A stretch of 64,000 bases of DNA from Gaertneriomyces semiglobifer (taxonomy: Eukaryota > Chytridiomycota > Chytridiomycetes > Spizellomycetales > Spizellomycetaceae): positions 310,001-374,000 of the forward strand of contig JAHLKF010000003.1 in assembly GCA_025558075.1 (NCBI GenBank), written 5' to 3'. The position numbers and the translations under genes were made by a program. This document shows, piece after piece, positions 9,468 through 21,114 of the stretch; position 1 is the stretch's first letter; each line of letters begins with the position of its first letter. The notes beneath the pieces are model-generated. The model made no database searches and was not told where the DNA came from. It saw only the letters and a list, made by a program, of their open reading frames with translations.

Positions 9468-12405
9468 ATGGCGGCCATGAGCGGACGAACGTTCACGCCA
9501 TGGGAAGAGCGAAGCTTTCCGCATCCGGTGAACGATGTCGTTTGGTGTCCCAACAAGGATCTAGTGGCCGTCTTGCATAAACCCGATGAATTGCAGCTGT
9601 ACCGAATCCCATGGGAGCACGTTTGCACAGTTCAGATAGTGGCCCCCGGAGTGAGAATAAACGCCATCTGCTGGCGCCCAGATGGTGCTGTCCGTTAGGG
9701 CGGCATATAGTGTGAAATTTCATTAAGTTCATTGCATCCACAGGCAAAGTCATTGCAACCGGATGCGAGAACGGATCCGTGTACTTGTATGATGTCGAAA
9801 CGGGGAAGCTACTGGAAGTGCTGCGAGGCTTTGGCACTGCTGTGATTTCATTGTGGTGGTTTCGCTGGGATCCTCAATCGTTGGCCGATGACAACTATGA
9901 AGACGAAGTTCGTGAGAGTCCGAAGTACCACCTTACCCTGTTACCGACGGAAAGTAATGTTCCTTTTCTTTCAGGAAGATCCCTTACGGATACCACTCCC
10001 GAAGTTCGATGTTGCCACATCCCCATCATTGGAGTGAGTATGATGGTAGCCGTCGGTTAAACAACACGTTTTTTTCAACATTGTGGATCTCAGATCTTAC
10101 TCCCTCTTGAATGATGAGAAACCACAACTAGAGGTTATGTGCGTCGTTGATGACACTCTACGAATGCATTTAAGGTAATGCTCACAAAGCACCTTTTCGC
10201 CAAATATCTTCCATTGTGATGTATTGAAACGAGGCTCTAGTGTAGATGGCAGACTTGCAATTGGAACCATCGATGTACAGCAGGTACTTTCGGACCAATA
10301 CCAGGTAAATGATGGCTGGAATCATAGTGCCATCAGCCTCTTACTGCAAGCGCTGACCATTTTCCGCACAAGGACTCTTCATTACCGCTGCTCTCGCTGC
10401 CCCAGATCAGCAATGTGTGGATGACTGATGACGGTCGCATGTTGTTTATATTAGTGACGGGGGACGATGGCAGTACGGTGCTGCTGCAATGCGAACACCC
10501 CTATTTGTTCGCAGAACAGAAAACGTTGAAATCCCTTTCACGGCTGTTGGGGAAAATCGACTATCTGGCCAGCTACGTGGCCCTCTACATTGACATTCTT
10601 GCACGAGAGTGCGAGATTGTCACGAATACCACCAAGCAGCAGACCAAAGCGTTCCACAATATTGCGGAGGACCATAACGGTATTGAATTTGCAGATCTCG
10701 TTTCATTCTGCGAAACTTACGACTGGCGATAGTTTCTACATCTTTCGGCTTTGAATTGCTCAACATGCTTCTCTTGGGCCTGCCGAGCGAAACATTTGAG
10801 CAATACATTGCACAGCGTTTGCGAACAACTCAGCAGGTACAATCGCATGCGCATTGCCTAAAGTCTGCGGGCACGGTTATAATATCGGCTGGTTACAGGG
10901 TCTTAAACCTTGGCAGAAGACGGTGGACTCGGCGCAGGCGAATATCGAGAAGATCATTGACGCCCAAGTGTTCCCTGCATTGGAACAGCTGATGAGATGC
11001 CTCATGAGCTTGCAGGCGCTGACGGAATGGTAAGAGGTGTGGCGTGGATCTGCGTGACCGCATTCCAGAGCCTGATATGCCTCAACACTTGGTAGCAGTG
11101 AACACGTGGTGGGGGCCCCTCGCTTACAAGGGCAGGACATTGCGGCTCAGTTCGTAGTACTGCGCACATTAGCGCAAAGGCTGGACGTTTTACAGCGACT
11201 GTGCGCGGAGGCGTCCGCAGGCTTTCAGGAACTTATAAAATGGCTCACAGTTGGTAATGGTCCTTTGCTTCCGAATGAACATGCACAGAAGCTAACATCC
11301 TTGAGTGCAGTTTGCCAGAACATTGAGCACGAGCCGGATGAAATCATCCCTACGGATCTCCCTGATGTGGGTTGCGTTGTGAAATACATCCAACAACATA
11401 TCATCTCCTTGGCCTTTGAGGATCATCTTAATGGAACGAACAACGCCCCTACTCGCCCCGTCGGTGCGTCAAGGTACTTCCCGTTGTCGGTTTAACATAT
11501 CGCATTTTTACTCATTGAAAGTAGTCAGGTTGCGCCGATCGTACAGCTCGGCACGGACTTGAAGAGCCATGTCAAGAGCATGCTGGGCCAAGGTTTGATT
11601 AGTGACAGCAGCTCTGTGCGTATATCCGCCATATATACCTTGTCTGTGGCGCGAACGCTTGGAAAGAGCAAGACTGAGAAGTCAAATAGAAGAGGACACT
11701 GTCAGAGTCGTCAGGTAAATGGGGAACGGCAGTCCTACGCAAAACATTGCACGGAGATTGATCGACATGTATTGATGACCAGGTGGGAGCACTTCGCTAT
11801 CTGTGCCTACTAGAAGACACGGATAAAGGCTACCAACAATGTAAGTTCGCGTTTGATACTCTGCATCATGCGATGTGGGTTTCATCGTAAGTACTAGTCT
11901 CGTTGTACCGGTTCAAAGTAAATGAATCGACGATTGAGGCTACCAGACGCCAACCGTCTCGCCCGACCAAGCGCATAATCGTGTGGGAACATGCCAACCT
12001 TGTACCAACCTGCGATGGCGAAGCAGTCAACGACATCACGGAACACCACTTCTTTGACGATGAAAACCTGCTGGTGCTGCAATCCCATGGTAAGCTCATG
12101 TGCATCGCATAGATATCTTTCGTTGTCGATCGGAGCTAAAAGCAGATGCCACAGATGGTGGAAGCTCTTTGTCGACTTTTGAGTTCTCTCATATCGACTT
12201 CATGCATGTTAAAAGCGTGCCCATGAATGCTAGCGCGCCAGCGCATCATGAGCTGCACAAGGACAGGAATACCAATCTTGCAGTGGTTGACACGAGCGGC
12301 ATATCGCAAAGTGGAGACTCGCCGCTGCTGGCCTTCGATCCTGAAAGGCAGAGTCTATGCATGGTGGAAGAAGGATGCGTCATCAAAGTGTACGGGGAAG
12401 AGTGA
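9468..12405 (+). CDS. APC4: Anaphase-promoting complex subunit 4
   Basis: APC4 is a scaffold subunit of the APC/C ubiquitin ligase that drives mitotic exit. The N-terminal exon from the ATG at 9468 reads NDVVWCPNKDLVAVLHKPDE and INAICWRPDG, the Apc4 WD40 pattern; the next exon has IATGCENGSVYLYDVETGK. The long helical Apc4 domain follows (LGKIDYLASYVALYIDILAR near 10550; ELLNMLLLGLPSETFEQYIA near 10760; LEQLMRCLMSLQALTEW near 10975; FQELIKWLTVGNG near 11225). The last exon ends in GCVIKVYGEE at 12405. At least eight exons are needed; edges between 10060 and 10415 and between 11500 and 12100 are not resolved. It is convergent with GAR1. Confidence 0.88.
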
Positions 12406-12609
12406 GCAAACCGAACTAGTGAGACAAAGACCGGTGCTTTGACGCGGTGTAATGCAGCCAATTTTTGAGTAACACTATGCTAAAGAGAAAATATGAACAA
12501 AAAGAATACGATGCGAAACCACCACTAGGAACAGCAATAAATAGAGCTGTAATCGTTGAATACGCAACGACATGTCTAGAAGCCTGTAATTAAAAGTGAT
12601 TAGAACTGG

Positions 12610-13360
12610 TCAATAGACTAGGGAGCGAAAGAATGACACACCTCGTCCGCGACCTCCAAAGCCGCCTCGGCCACCGCGAGCACCTCCTCTAGGAGCACCT
12701 CTACCGGCACCAGCTCCTCCTCTACCGCCAAACCCGCCTCTGCCGCCAAATCCTCCAGCGCCGCCCCGTGCACCACCGCGGCCTCCGAAACCACCACGCG
12801 CGCCCCCACGGCCACCACCACGTCCGCCTCTCTTCTCAACCATACCCTGTCGTCCCAATGGCCTTGCTACAGACGCAGGAAACAAATGACATATATGAAT
12901 AACGCAGCAATGACGATCTACCGGGTTGAGCGGGCAACATACCTGGCTTTGCGGAAGCGGGTCTCGGCAAAAATCGTTCAAGAGGCAACAGCTTATCCGA
13001 TGCAATGTACACCTTATCGTCTTTTTTGAAACTCGTCGCCTGGACACCTTCTTGTAGCTTAACAGTAAAGTAAACTTCGTTTAACGGCCCCAAAATCTCG
13101 TCGACCTTTCCAATTTGACTCTTGTTTTCAAGGTAGATTGGTGCATTGAAGTACGGAATTTTGGACTGACTCGGAACACGCAGACAAACGAGCTCGCCCT
13201 CGCACGGGTGAAGGAATGCGCCCATCTCGACTACTTGGTCAGGAGGACCTTGCGGTGCAGAAAAACCACCACGGCCTCCTCCTCGGCCACCCCGAAAGTT
13301 ACCACCTCCACCTCTTCCACCCCGTCCACCGCCAAAACCTCCGCGACCTCTTCCGCTCAT
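12610..13360 (-). CDS. GAR1: H/ACA snoRNP subunit Gar1
   Basis: This is the nucleolar core protein of H/ACA snoRNPs that direct rRNA pseudouridylation. The ATG at 13360-13358 opens an RGG-rich N-terminus ([19 protein letters not shown]). The conserved Gar1 beta-barrel core follows ([76 protein letters not shown]), then a second RGG-rich tail. One 76-nt intron (about 12944-12869) splits PASAKP from [15 protein letters not shown]. The last exon stop used here is at 12610. The sequence just before it (GTGTGTCATT) could act as a donor, so the extreme C-terminus is uncertain. Confidence 0.93.
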
Positions 13361-13464
13361 GTTGACTGGGGAATGGATGTGATGTGGTCGCTCACCGTTA
13401 AATATATCGTAACAAGCGCCAACTGCAAATTCCGGGTGCAGAAGATCCCGCTGTAAAAAAGAGC

Positions 13465-13484
13465 GTATAAAAACCCTGACCCTA
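13465..13484. promoter_or_regulatory. TATA-like and telo-box-like element upstream of GAR1
   Basis: About 105-125 bp upstream of the GAR1 start lies GTATAAAAACCCTGACCCTA on the plus strand. It combines an AT-rich TATA-like stretch with an AAACCCTGACCCT repeat. Such elements are known in promoters of ribosome-biogenesis genes in other eukaryotes; a role here is inference. An alternating CGCGCGCGC run lies nearby at about 13500-13508. Confidence 0.3.
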
Positions 13485-13651
13485 GCGTACACAGTCATGC
13501 GCGCGCGCATTAGAATAACTTAAAGAAACACGACATGAATGATAGTTATAGCCAGTTCGCCTCTTGAAACCCTTCCTACCCAAGATTCCTACTTCCAGCT
13601 ATGCTGACTACTGCTACCATTCAGTCCCCGTCACCAATGAAGACCATCTGT

Positions 13652-14992
13652 CTACCTCCATTGGTTGATACTCTTTTCTTCTTCTAACCTTTTTTCCACA
13701 AACTCTATAAATTCCCGGCCATATACTGCCTCTCGATCCTCCGGCTTCACCTTATCGAACTTTTCCGCTTCTGCCCTTGTCAAGCAAATGCAGTTACCAA
13801 ACCCGGCCGGTTTCGTTACGTCCCACCGTGTCAGTTGCAATTTGTCGAATCCACCGCCCAAAGCCGATCGCCCTCGCCAAATCTCTTCGAATATGTATCC
13901 GACATCACCAATGTTGAGCGTTAAGCCTTGAGATGATTTGTAGAAATCCTTTTCCTTGTTCACCAGCTGTGTGTGTAATCGTTGGTAGGTCTTTTCACGA
14001 AGCTTGATGGCGAGTGGCTCCATGGCAAATCCAGCTAGCTCTGTAATACAGTAGGAGGCAAGAGTGTTGCCGAAAAGCGCGGGTAGCGTCCCAAGAACCG
14101 GCAGGATCCGTGCTCTGAAGTCAGGTAACGCTGCATACTGATCCGCCTCTACTACCTTGACATCTTCCAACGGAAGTAGCTTGACTTGACCAGGCTTTTC
14201 TGTGGAGTACACAACTGGTACACCAGCTTCTACACCCTTCAACTTCAAACCACGTCTGGTTGCTCTTGCAAGCGGATCTTCAAACGTCTCACTGATGTCA
14301 GCAATCTGTATGCGTGAGGGGTCGCACTTGGCTCCAGCTCCCATGGAGCTTATGATGCGCAAGTTATTGTCTTTGCAGTACTTGATTAGATCAATCTTGG
14401 TGTTAAGGTTGTCGATACAGTCCAACACAAAATCTGGCTTTCCGGCAAGCAGTTCGGGTGCAGCCTCTAAGGTAAACAGCTCATTCCTTGAATCAATCTC
14501 TGCCCAAGGCGCAATATTGCGAAAATGCTTGCGCAAGCAGGCCGTCTTTGGCGTGCCAACGTCGGCATGCGTGGCTACAGCATGGCGATTCAAACTACTG
14601 AGAGTCACTTGGTCGAAATCAATGACCCTAATCTTTTCAACGCCGGATCGGAGCAACATATGCGCGGCATGGCTTCCCACACCTCCAACCCCTACCACAA
14701 CCACAAAAGCTGAGCGTACTTTCTGCATGCGTTCCTCACCAAGGAAAGCATAATTCCGAGATAACTGCTCACGAATTAGCGACTCATCAAAAGGAATGCC
14801 AGCGAGTCGCAATTCCTCGTCCGGGGAAGGTATGGGTGAGTGGAAGGAGAGGGCGATTTCAGACTTGATCTTCTTGATGCGTCGGCGCTTGAAGAGATGT
14901 TGGGAGACAACAATGGCGGAGGCGGTTGCCACGGACGCGGCAATGGCCGTCGGCCATACTGAGTTCTGAAAGCTGTCCGGTAGCAGTCCCAT
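13652..14992 (-). CDS. TCD1: tRNA threonylcarbamoyladenosine dehydratase (TcdA/Tcd1-Tcd2 family)
   Basis: This E1-like enzyme uses ATP to cyclise t6A37 of tRNA to ct6A. A single exon of 446 residues starts at the ATG 14992-14990. An N-terminal hydrophobic segment (about residues 14-30, AIAASVATASAIVVS) followed by a basic stretch fits the mitochondrial outer-membrane location of the yeast proteins. Family motifs are RNYAFLGEERMQKVRSAFVV, the nucleotide loop GVGGVGSHAAHMLLRSGV (from residue 101), RVIDFDQVTLSSLNRHAVA, GTPKTACL, FVLDCIDNLNTKIDLIKYC and ISSMGAGAKCDPSRI. The length matches Tcd proteins. It is head-to-head with the MFS transporter gene across about 950 bp. Confidence 0.93.
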   Translation of the reverse strand: MGLLPDSFQNSVWPTAIAASVATASAIVVSQHLFKRRRIKKIKSEIALSFHSPIPSPDEELRLAGIPFDESLIREQLSRNYAFLGEERMQKVRSAFVVVVGVGGVGSHAAHMLLRSGVEKIRVIDFDQVTLSSLNRHAVATHADVGTPKTACLRKHFRNIAPWAEIDSRNELFTLEAAPELLAGKPDFVLDCIDNLNTKIDLIKYCKDNNLRIISSMGAGAKCDPSRIQIADISETFEDPLARATRRGLKLKGVEAGVPVVYSTEKPGQVKLLPLEDVKVVEADQYAALPDFRARILPVLGTLPALFGNTLASYCITELAGFAMEPLAIKLREKTYQRLHTQLVNKEKDFYKSSQGLTLNIGDVGYIFEEIWRGRSALGGGFDKLQLTRWDVTKPAGFGNCICLTRAEAEKFDKVKPEDREAVYGREFIEFVEKRLEEEKSINQWR

Positions 14993-15946
14993 ATCTGTTT
15001 CAACTCTCTGCAGTGCTCTGCTATTTTCTTCTCGGTCAGTTGTCTGTTGAGACTCTAAAGCTTCAACGCCAAACAGTGTCTTTATCGGTTACACGCTACT
15101 TATTAATAGCAATAGTTGAACATTTGGTCGTCGAAACGCAAAGTACCGATGATAATCAAGAGCGAATGTAGCGACGACGGGTTGCTGGCTGCCACTACGA
15201 GGAGGAGTGGAGCTACTAGTGCTGGAAAACTACTGCATGGGGATTTGGGGGAAGTTGATTTGGATTTATTGGAACGTGGGTTGTAGAGCATGCGTTGTTT
15301 TTGACTTTAATAATCAAAAGTGCCTGGGGCAGGTTTGACGTTTATCCATGAGCATGCTCCATTTTGTCCAAATTCAAGGAAAGCATCCAGCTGTTAAATG
15401 TGATAGGTGGTCTACTGATCTACTGGCATCCGGTCAAGTGTAAAAGCCTTACGTTTCCTTGACGCCACATGAAGCGGGTGCATGCATTTCTACTTTCAGT
15501 GTCCTCAGTTGTCGAACGTGCTCACATCGAGCGCTGTCTCTCTCTCTCTCAACCTAAACTATCCATCCATCCATCCATCCACCCGCCTATTAGGAATTGT
15601 CCATCATCAATGATGAGTATTCTTGTTATTATTATTACAAGAGATGCGTTGCAAATGTTGCGGGGAAGACGCCCGAACGCGGCCCCGCACCAAACAGACA
15701 AGACGAGACGTTCTCAACAGAAAGGGCCTCCCCCGCATCCACCCCACCTGCATTCAGCGAAAATAGACATACGGTCAACGGACCGGATGAATATAGCAGG
15801 TGTGCTAGCGAAGACGACGAAACAGAACGCAGGAGAGAGCGTCGACGCATACGAACGACGACCGAATCCGAAGAACCTAATGCCGAACTTGGCCTGCGTG
15901 TATCAAGAGTGTGACCGAACCACCCGCCATCAACACCATCACTACC
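14993..15946. other. Divergent intergenic region, TCD and MFS genes
   Basis: This 954-bp region lies between two divergent starts. It holds a CT microsatellite (about 15535-15550) immediately followed by an ATCC microsatellite (15561-15581), and runs of AT-rich DNA near 15600-15650. Open frames at 15469-16026 and 15635-16024 overlap the transporter start and look like chance. The long leader suggests the transporter has an extended 5'UTR or a distant promoter. Confidence 0.5.
15535..15581. repeat. CT and ATCC microsatellites
   Basis: A (TC)n run of about eight units is followed ten bases later by five ATCC units. They sit about 370 bp upstream of the MFS transporter start. Confidence 0.9.
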
Positions 15947-17711
15947 ATGTTCACGCCTACAGACAACACCAACCAGCAGTACTCTTACGCCTACGGAGCA
16001 GACCCAGCCGCAGACGAACATCATGAAGTGTCGACATCGGATAGTGACATTCTTCTACATTCGCAAGACGATGATACTATCTCTGACTTGTTGAACAGCC
16101 ATACCGCCTCATCATCATCATCATCCACACACCCATATGCGTCTGCAAAAGACCATCGCCCCGATGCCAAGACCTTTCTCGGAGTGCGCATCACGAGCAC
16201 CATGCGTATTGTCATGTTGTCTTGCTGTGCTGCCCTGGGTGGATTCCTTTCGGGTTATGACACTGGTATCATAAGTGGCGCCACTTTGTACATCCAGGAA
16301 GACTTTGCGCTCCTCGACTGGCAGACCGAGTTGGTTGTTAGCGGTGTCATTGGTGGAGCAATTCTGGGCGGCCTTGCCGCTGGTGGCATGACAGACCGGT
16401 AAGTCATCTTTTGGAACGCGTAGGAGGAAGAGCTCTCTACCATTTACTGACGCGTAATTACTAGTTTCGGCCGAAAGCCCGTTATCATTGTCGCATCCGC
16501 CGTATTCGTGCTTGGCGCGCTTATGATGGCAATTGCCCCCAACTGGATCTTTCTCCTCCTTGGCCGCGTAGTCGCAGGCGCAGCAGTTGGCTCTGGCTCT
16601 GCGGTTCCCGTCTACATTGCGGAGCTGGCTCCACCACATATTCGCGGTGCTCTCGTCAACTTGAACGCCTTTTTCATTGCCCTGGGCCAACTTATCTCCT
16701 ACCTCATTGCCTACGGTCTTTCTGAATCTGGAAATTGGAGGCTCATGCTTGGTCTCGCAGCTCTCCCAGCTGCGCTCCAATTCGGTGCCATGTTCTTCAT
16801 GCCCGCATCACCTCGCTACTTGGTTCAAATCGGGAAGCCGCGAGAAGCATATCATGTTCTAAGAAAGGTTCGAAGCGGTAAGGCCACCAGACATGAATTG
16901 GAACAAGAAGTGGAGTCCATCAAGCAAAGTCTTCAAAACGTTGTTGAGAACGTGCCTTGGTTTGATATGTGGCGTAAGGCGGATTACCGGAAGCCCCTGA
17001 TTATTGCAGTCGGTTTGCAAGTCCTCCAGCAGTTTAGCGGGTAAGCTATGCCAGCTTCGTTCCGTTCACTTGGCATTTCTAATTTTTTACTCTTGTTTAC
17101 TCATTAGGATCAACACGATCATGTATTACTCTGCCACAATTCTTCGCAAAGCTCATTTCCCATCAAAGTCTTCAGCGATTCTATTTAGTAGTTTCATTGC
17201 GTTAGCCAATGTGTTTGGCTCTTGCACCGCCATGTCCCTTATCGACCGTTCTGGACGCCGAAAACTCTTGTTGATTACCATGGTTGGTGTTGTGCTGGGT
17301 TTATCAGTATTAAGTGCTAGCTTCCAGGCATTGGAAGCGACCACAGAGAAAGAGGAGGGCGATACTTCTATTGGCTTTGCAAGCTGGAGCGCATTATGCT
17401 CTTTGGTGAGCTACGTCTACTGCTACGCGGTCGGTTTAGGTTGCGTTCCGTGGCTTCTCCTTTCCGAGTTATTTCCTCTTGAAATTCGGGGCAAGGGTGC
17501 GGGCCTCAGTATCGCTGCGAATTGGACAACCAACTTTATCATCAGTATTACCTTCTTGAGCCTGACTTCGTCTGTTGGACCAGCATCCGTCTTTGCTTTC
17601 TTTGCGGGCGTTGTTTGCGTGGGTTGGATAATGGTGTACGCCTTTGTCCCGGAGACAAAAGGGCAGAGGTTGGAGGATATCGGTGGGGCTCCGGTGTTTG
17701 TTGGTCATTGA
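15947..17711 (+). CDS. MFS sugar / myo-inositol proton symporter
   Basis: This 12-helix transporter of the sugar porter family probably sits in the plasma membrane. The first usable ATG is at 15947. An acidic, Ser-rich cytosolic N-terminus precedes the first helix (GGFLSGYDTGIISGATLYI). Signature motifs are GGMTDRFGRKPVI (loop 2-3), MPASPRYLVQIGKPREA (loop 6-7), LQVLQQFSGINTIMYYSATI (helix 7), DRSGRRKLL and VPETKGQRLEDI (C-terminus). Two introns are placed exactly: 16399-16464 and 17041-17107. GYDTGIISGA and the NTIMYYSA pattern lean toward inositol or polyol carriers, but the substrate cannot be fixed from sequence alone. Confidence 0.92.
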
Positions 17712-18516
17712 TAGATGGGGTAAAATAGTTGACAGTTTTGGGGTTGTGAGTTGTTTAGAATACTCGAGCGGATCACTGTATTTGCCTTTGTATTATACAT
17801 ACATCAAACTTTCTGAGCGAGATTGGTATACCATTGTAATTATCTCCATGAGCTCCTCTTTGCTATAAACTCTGGAAGTTGCGCGATTGCCGACTGTCTA
17901 ATGTATGATGCCGGCTGCTGAACCAACGTAACAGGTTGACCATTGTAGCAACCGTTACTGAAAGCCGCAAGAATGGATGGACATGCCCTTAAAGATTGCT
18001 CGTCGCTTATTCTAGTAGCAGCTAGACGAGAGTGGGAAAATTGGCCCAACAAGGCACCTAAATAGGATGGCTGAGACGACTTCAGCGGCAATTTGGGACG
18101 TGGGGCCGCTCTCATCTGAGCAGCAGAATTCTGAGCCCTAAGCTTCCTAATTCACCGGTCCATAACAAGGTGCGACAGGAATTCATCGTTTTGATGAATG
18201 ACCGAAGAAGCCGAGCGGATCCCTGTTAGCTTCATACGCGACTTGGCTCACCTGAAAACTTCAACGTTGAGCTTCATAGCTACTTAGATAAAGATAGCAG
18301 TGGAGAGGCATTGAGAGTAGCTTTGAGATGGCAAACGAAAACATAGTTGCTTGTTGCTGAGATGTCTGCATTCAGTGCCAAAACGCTGAGATTTCGCTTT
18401 GCGCGTCAACTGAATTCACAGTTGGAAGTCCGCACGGAAACGGATAGTCGGTTGTCTGCTGGGAGCTCATCAGTCAAGAGTGTATTTCTACGTCTCCCTT
18501 GTACGTCGTCCCGATA
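17712..18516. other. Region between MFS and TMEM170-like genes
   Basis: This holds the 3'UTR of the transporter and the upstream region of the next gene. A minus-strand frame at 17840-18115 has an ATG (18115-18113) and 91 codons but no family features or splice context. A plus-strand ORF of 51 codons (18362-18517) leads directly into the next start; see findings. Confidence 0.4.
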
Positions 18517-19200
18517 ATGGACTTCTTCGCTGGCCGAGATACGAGTCCGCCACCTGGTTATTAGTACGTACTGCAGTGGGCTAAGCGATGAATTAGACCA
18601 CTCCTTACTTGTGGCTTCAGATGTTGATGCTCATGGTTTTGACAGTTCGCCGTCTTGGCCTGCGCTCCGTAATTGGGTGATAGGGCCGCAATCTGACAAA
18701 CGGTTGACTGACGTACTATGGTACAAGGGTGGTAAGTTGAATGATCACCATGCCCGGAAACTGGATTTGGGCCTCGGCTGGACTTCGAATGAACGAGAAC
18801 TGACCATCGATCATTTGCTATAGACATTGTCGCTTTCGTGGTCATTTGGTCTGTCATATCCTTCTCCGTGCTGTATGGCTTAGCGGGACTTTGGGCCTAT
18901 ATCGTGTTCTTCCGAAGCAAGCTGGGTGTCATCCTGTTACTCGCTTTTTGCGCCGCCGGGCTTTTTGCTGGAGCATCGTCTGGAGCTGTAGTAGGTACCT
19001 ATCTTCTGTCCACTTATGCTTTCAGTGAATATGCTTTTTCTAATGCAAGGTGGTGTCATTTGATAGGTATCATCCTTGCCAGCATTTACAATGCTGGTTA
19101 CTTTGGAATGGCCACATGGATACCCTTGGCATGGGCACTGATTCAAGTTCTCGTTTGCCTAATATCATCGGATGCGGATCTGAGTTTGACCACCCTTTGA
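18517..19200 (+). CDS. TMEM170-like integral membrane protein
   Basis: This is a small membrane protein with about four helices. The proposed exons are: MDFFAGRDTSPPP from the ATG at 18517; HSLLVASDVDAHGFDSS to LTDVLWYKG; DIVAFVVIWSVISFSVLYGL through SGAVVG; then IILASIYNAGYFGMATWIPL to the stop at 19200. The intron after WYKG (donor GTAAGTTG at about 18734, acceptor CTATAG at 18822) and the intron after AVVG (GTACCT to TGATAG, about 18994-19065) both restore the frame and a family-like sequence. The first intron is a weak 40-nt guess, so the start is uncertain. TMEM170 proteins act in ER and nuclear-envelope membrane shaping. Assignment rests on GLAGLWAYIVF and YNAGYFGMATWIPL. Confidence 0.65.
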
Positions 19201-19359
19201 CATGGAGACGTTGAACGCCACTACTTCATGCTAACACACCTGCCGCACATGATATCCGAGATGATGAAGTGCGGATTATGGCGCACCGGCTAAGGACGGT
19301 TAGCTAAGAGGAACAAACGTGCCTGCCCAGTGGCTTCGTCTAGGCAGGCCATAGGATCT

Positions 19360-19743
19360 CTATCCCGCCGACCACCAGCCGGAGAATGGAGGCTTTGGAA
19401 CCACGTCACCGGATTCTGTGAGCCTTGCTTCCATGTCATGTATGACTAGCCTGCCGTTCGGTCCTTGGTGAACCGATGGTAACGTAAGGTTTACCTGGCC
19501 AGTGCCACACCAGAGAAAGCGGCTATCGTTCACGACGGCAGCATATCTGAGATCCCGCTCCTGTCGGCGCACGTGAGGTTGACCTCCGTTCATGAAAGCG
19601 CCTTGCGTGCCTGGAATGAAAGGCAGTACATTACGGCTGGTCTTGAGCAAGGGTTCTGCTGTAAATAGATTGTAAATGTAGCCTTAACCTTTTAGACCGC
19701 TTCTGCCTCCTGCCGCAATGGCCTCAACATTTGTATGTGGCAT
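19360..19743 (-). CDS. Small hypothetical gene
   Basis: An open frame from about 19650 to the stop at 19360 reads like protein (RRQERDLRYAAVVNDSRFLW, LPSVHQGPNGRLVIHDMEAR, PPFSGWWSAG). The first ATG inside it is at 19593, giving 77 residues. A short upstream exon from an ATG at 19743 (MPHTNVEAIAAGGRSGLK) could join through a GT-AG segment of only 30 nt, shorter than other introns here, so that link is doubtful. It is divergent from the ERG26-like gene. Family unknown. Confidence 0.4.
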
Positions 19744-19923
19744 TTTCAGTGATTTAACGCGACCAACCGCAGCCGCTTGCACAAAGGATTACTTTTAAAG
19801 TTTTACGCAAAGCGAGGCAGCAACTATATCTCCCAGATCCGCCCCCATTCGCTTGCCTGCTAATATCTAAAAATGGCGTCCGTGGTAGGTCTGATTCATT
19901 AGGAGTCTTCCGGAAGATGTCTG

Positions 19924-21034
19924 ATGTTTGCACATCGTTTACAGCCAAACGAATCATACCTCGTCATTGGAGGCGGCGGTTTCGTTGGCCAGGCTATAGT
20001 GAAGATGCTTCTTGACGAGGGGGCGAAATCTGTCTCCGTTTTTGACTTACGCAGGACAACGACTGATCCGCGCACTACCTCGTTCATTACCGGCGACATC
20101 ACCTCGAAAGAGCAGGTGTCAGCTGCTGTCGCTGGGAAAACAGTTGTCATTCACACGGCTGCCGTAATTGAAAACATGCCAAAGCATGTATACTGGGCTG
20201 TTAATGTTGATGGCACTAAGAATGTGATTGATGCATGTGTAGAGCACGGAGTTCCAAAGCTCGTCTACACCAGTTCCGCAAGTGTGACATATAATGGTCA
20301 AGATCTGAAGAACGGGACTGAAGAAGACCCTTACTGTGAGGTTCATATGGATACCTACAATGAGACGAAAGCTGCAGCAGAGCAGCTCGTACTACAAGCA
20401 AACGGAAAGCATGGGCTAAGGACGGTTAGCATTCGACCTGCTGGGGTATTTGGTCCTGCGTAAGTTTCTCCAACACCTTTTTCCACTATTACCACCACGA
20501 CTAAATCATGTTGCTCTTGCCAATAGGGATAATAATTCATCCAAGGGACTTTTTGATGCTGCCCGCAAAGGCAACTGGAAGTTCATCATCGGCGACAACA
20601 CGTCACTATTTGATTGGACCTACGTTGATAACGTCGCATATGCCCACATACTTGCTGCCAAACAGCTCGGTGTACGAGAAGGAGTGGATGGGCAAGCCTT
20701 CTTCATTACCAATGATGAGCCTGTCTTTTTTTGGGACATTCCCAAGTTCATGTTCAATGAATGGGACTACACGAATACGCTGCAATTTTGCATCCCAAAA
20801 TCAGTCGGTTTGGTCCTTGGCTCTGTCATAGATGGGTTTGTTAGATTACTGGCTCCGTATAAGAAGTTGAACCCAACATTTACGCGATTCAGAGTGAAGA
20901 TTATAACAAGCAACCGATACCTGGATATCTCTAAGGCTAAGGACGTTTTGGGATACAAGCCTGTGGTTCCTTTAGAAGAAGGGCTTAAGCGGGCAGCCGC
21001 GTATTGGGCCAAGGTTGGCCAAGCTGAAGGCTGA
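19924..21034 (+). CDS. ERG26: 3-beta-hydroxysteroid / sterol-4-alpha-carboxylate 3-dehydrogenase-like
   Basis: This is an extended short-chain dehydrogenase of the 3-beta-HSD family. In fungi Erg26 oxidises and decarboxylates C-4 carboxysterols in ergosterol synthesis at the ER. The ATG at 19924 follows an in-frame stop. Seen are the NAD-binding glycine motif YLVIGGGGFVGQAIVKMLL, VIHTAAVIENMPK, YTSSASVTYNG, the catalytic YNETK, and TVSIRPAGVFGP. After one intron (20460-20526) come FDWTYVDNVAYAHILAAK, a hydrophobic PKSVGLVLGSVIDGFVRLL segment and RYLDISKAKDVLGYKPVVPL. The length of about 347 residues fits. It could be an ERG26 paralogue with another steroid or lipid substrate. Confidence 0.85.
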
Positions 21035-21114
21035 TAGAGTATAATGTAGACAAGTAGTGTAGAGCTCCACCTTACAAATTTACCTTCTCCAAGGATAGTT
21101 TTTTTTATATTATT

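Noticed and set aside
14202..14753. 183-codon plus ORF
   Set aside because: Antisense shadow of the Tcd dehydratase gene.
15469..16026. 185-codon plus ORF upstream of the transporter
   Set aside because: It includes the CT and ATCC microsatellites, ends inside the MFS N-terminal exon in another frame, and looks low-complexity.
16121..16780. 219-codon minus ORF
   Set aside because: It crosses an MFS intron and exon antisense and has no domain.
19288..20430. Exact 17-mer GGCTAAGGACGGTTAGC at 19288-19304 and 20414-20430
   Set aside because: One copy is coding sequence of the ERG26-like gene. One chance 17-mer pair is not improbable in 64 kb and there is no flanking similarity.
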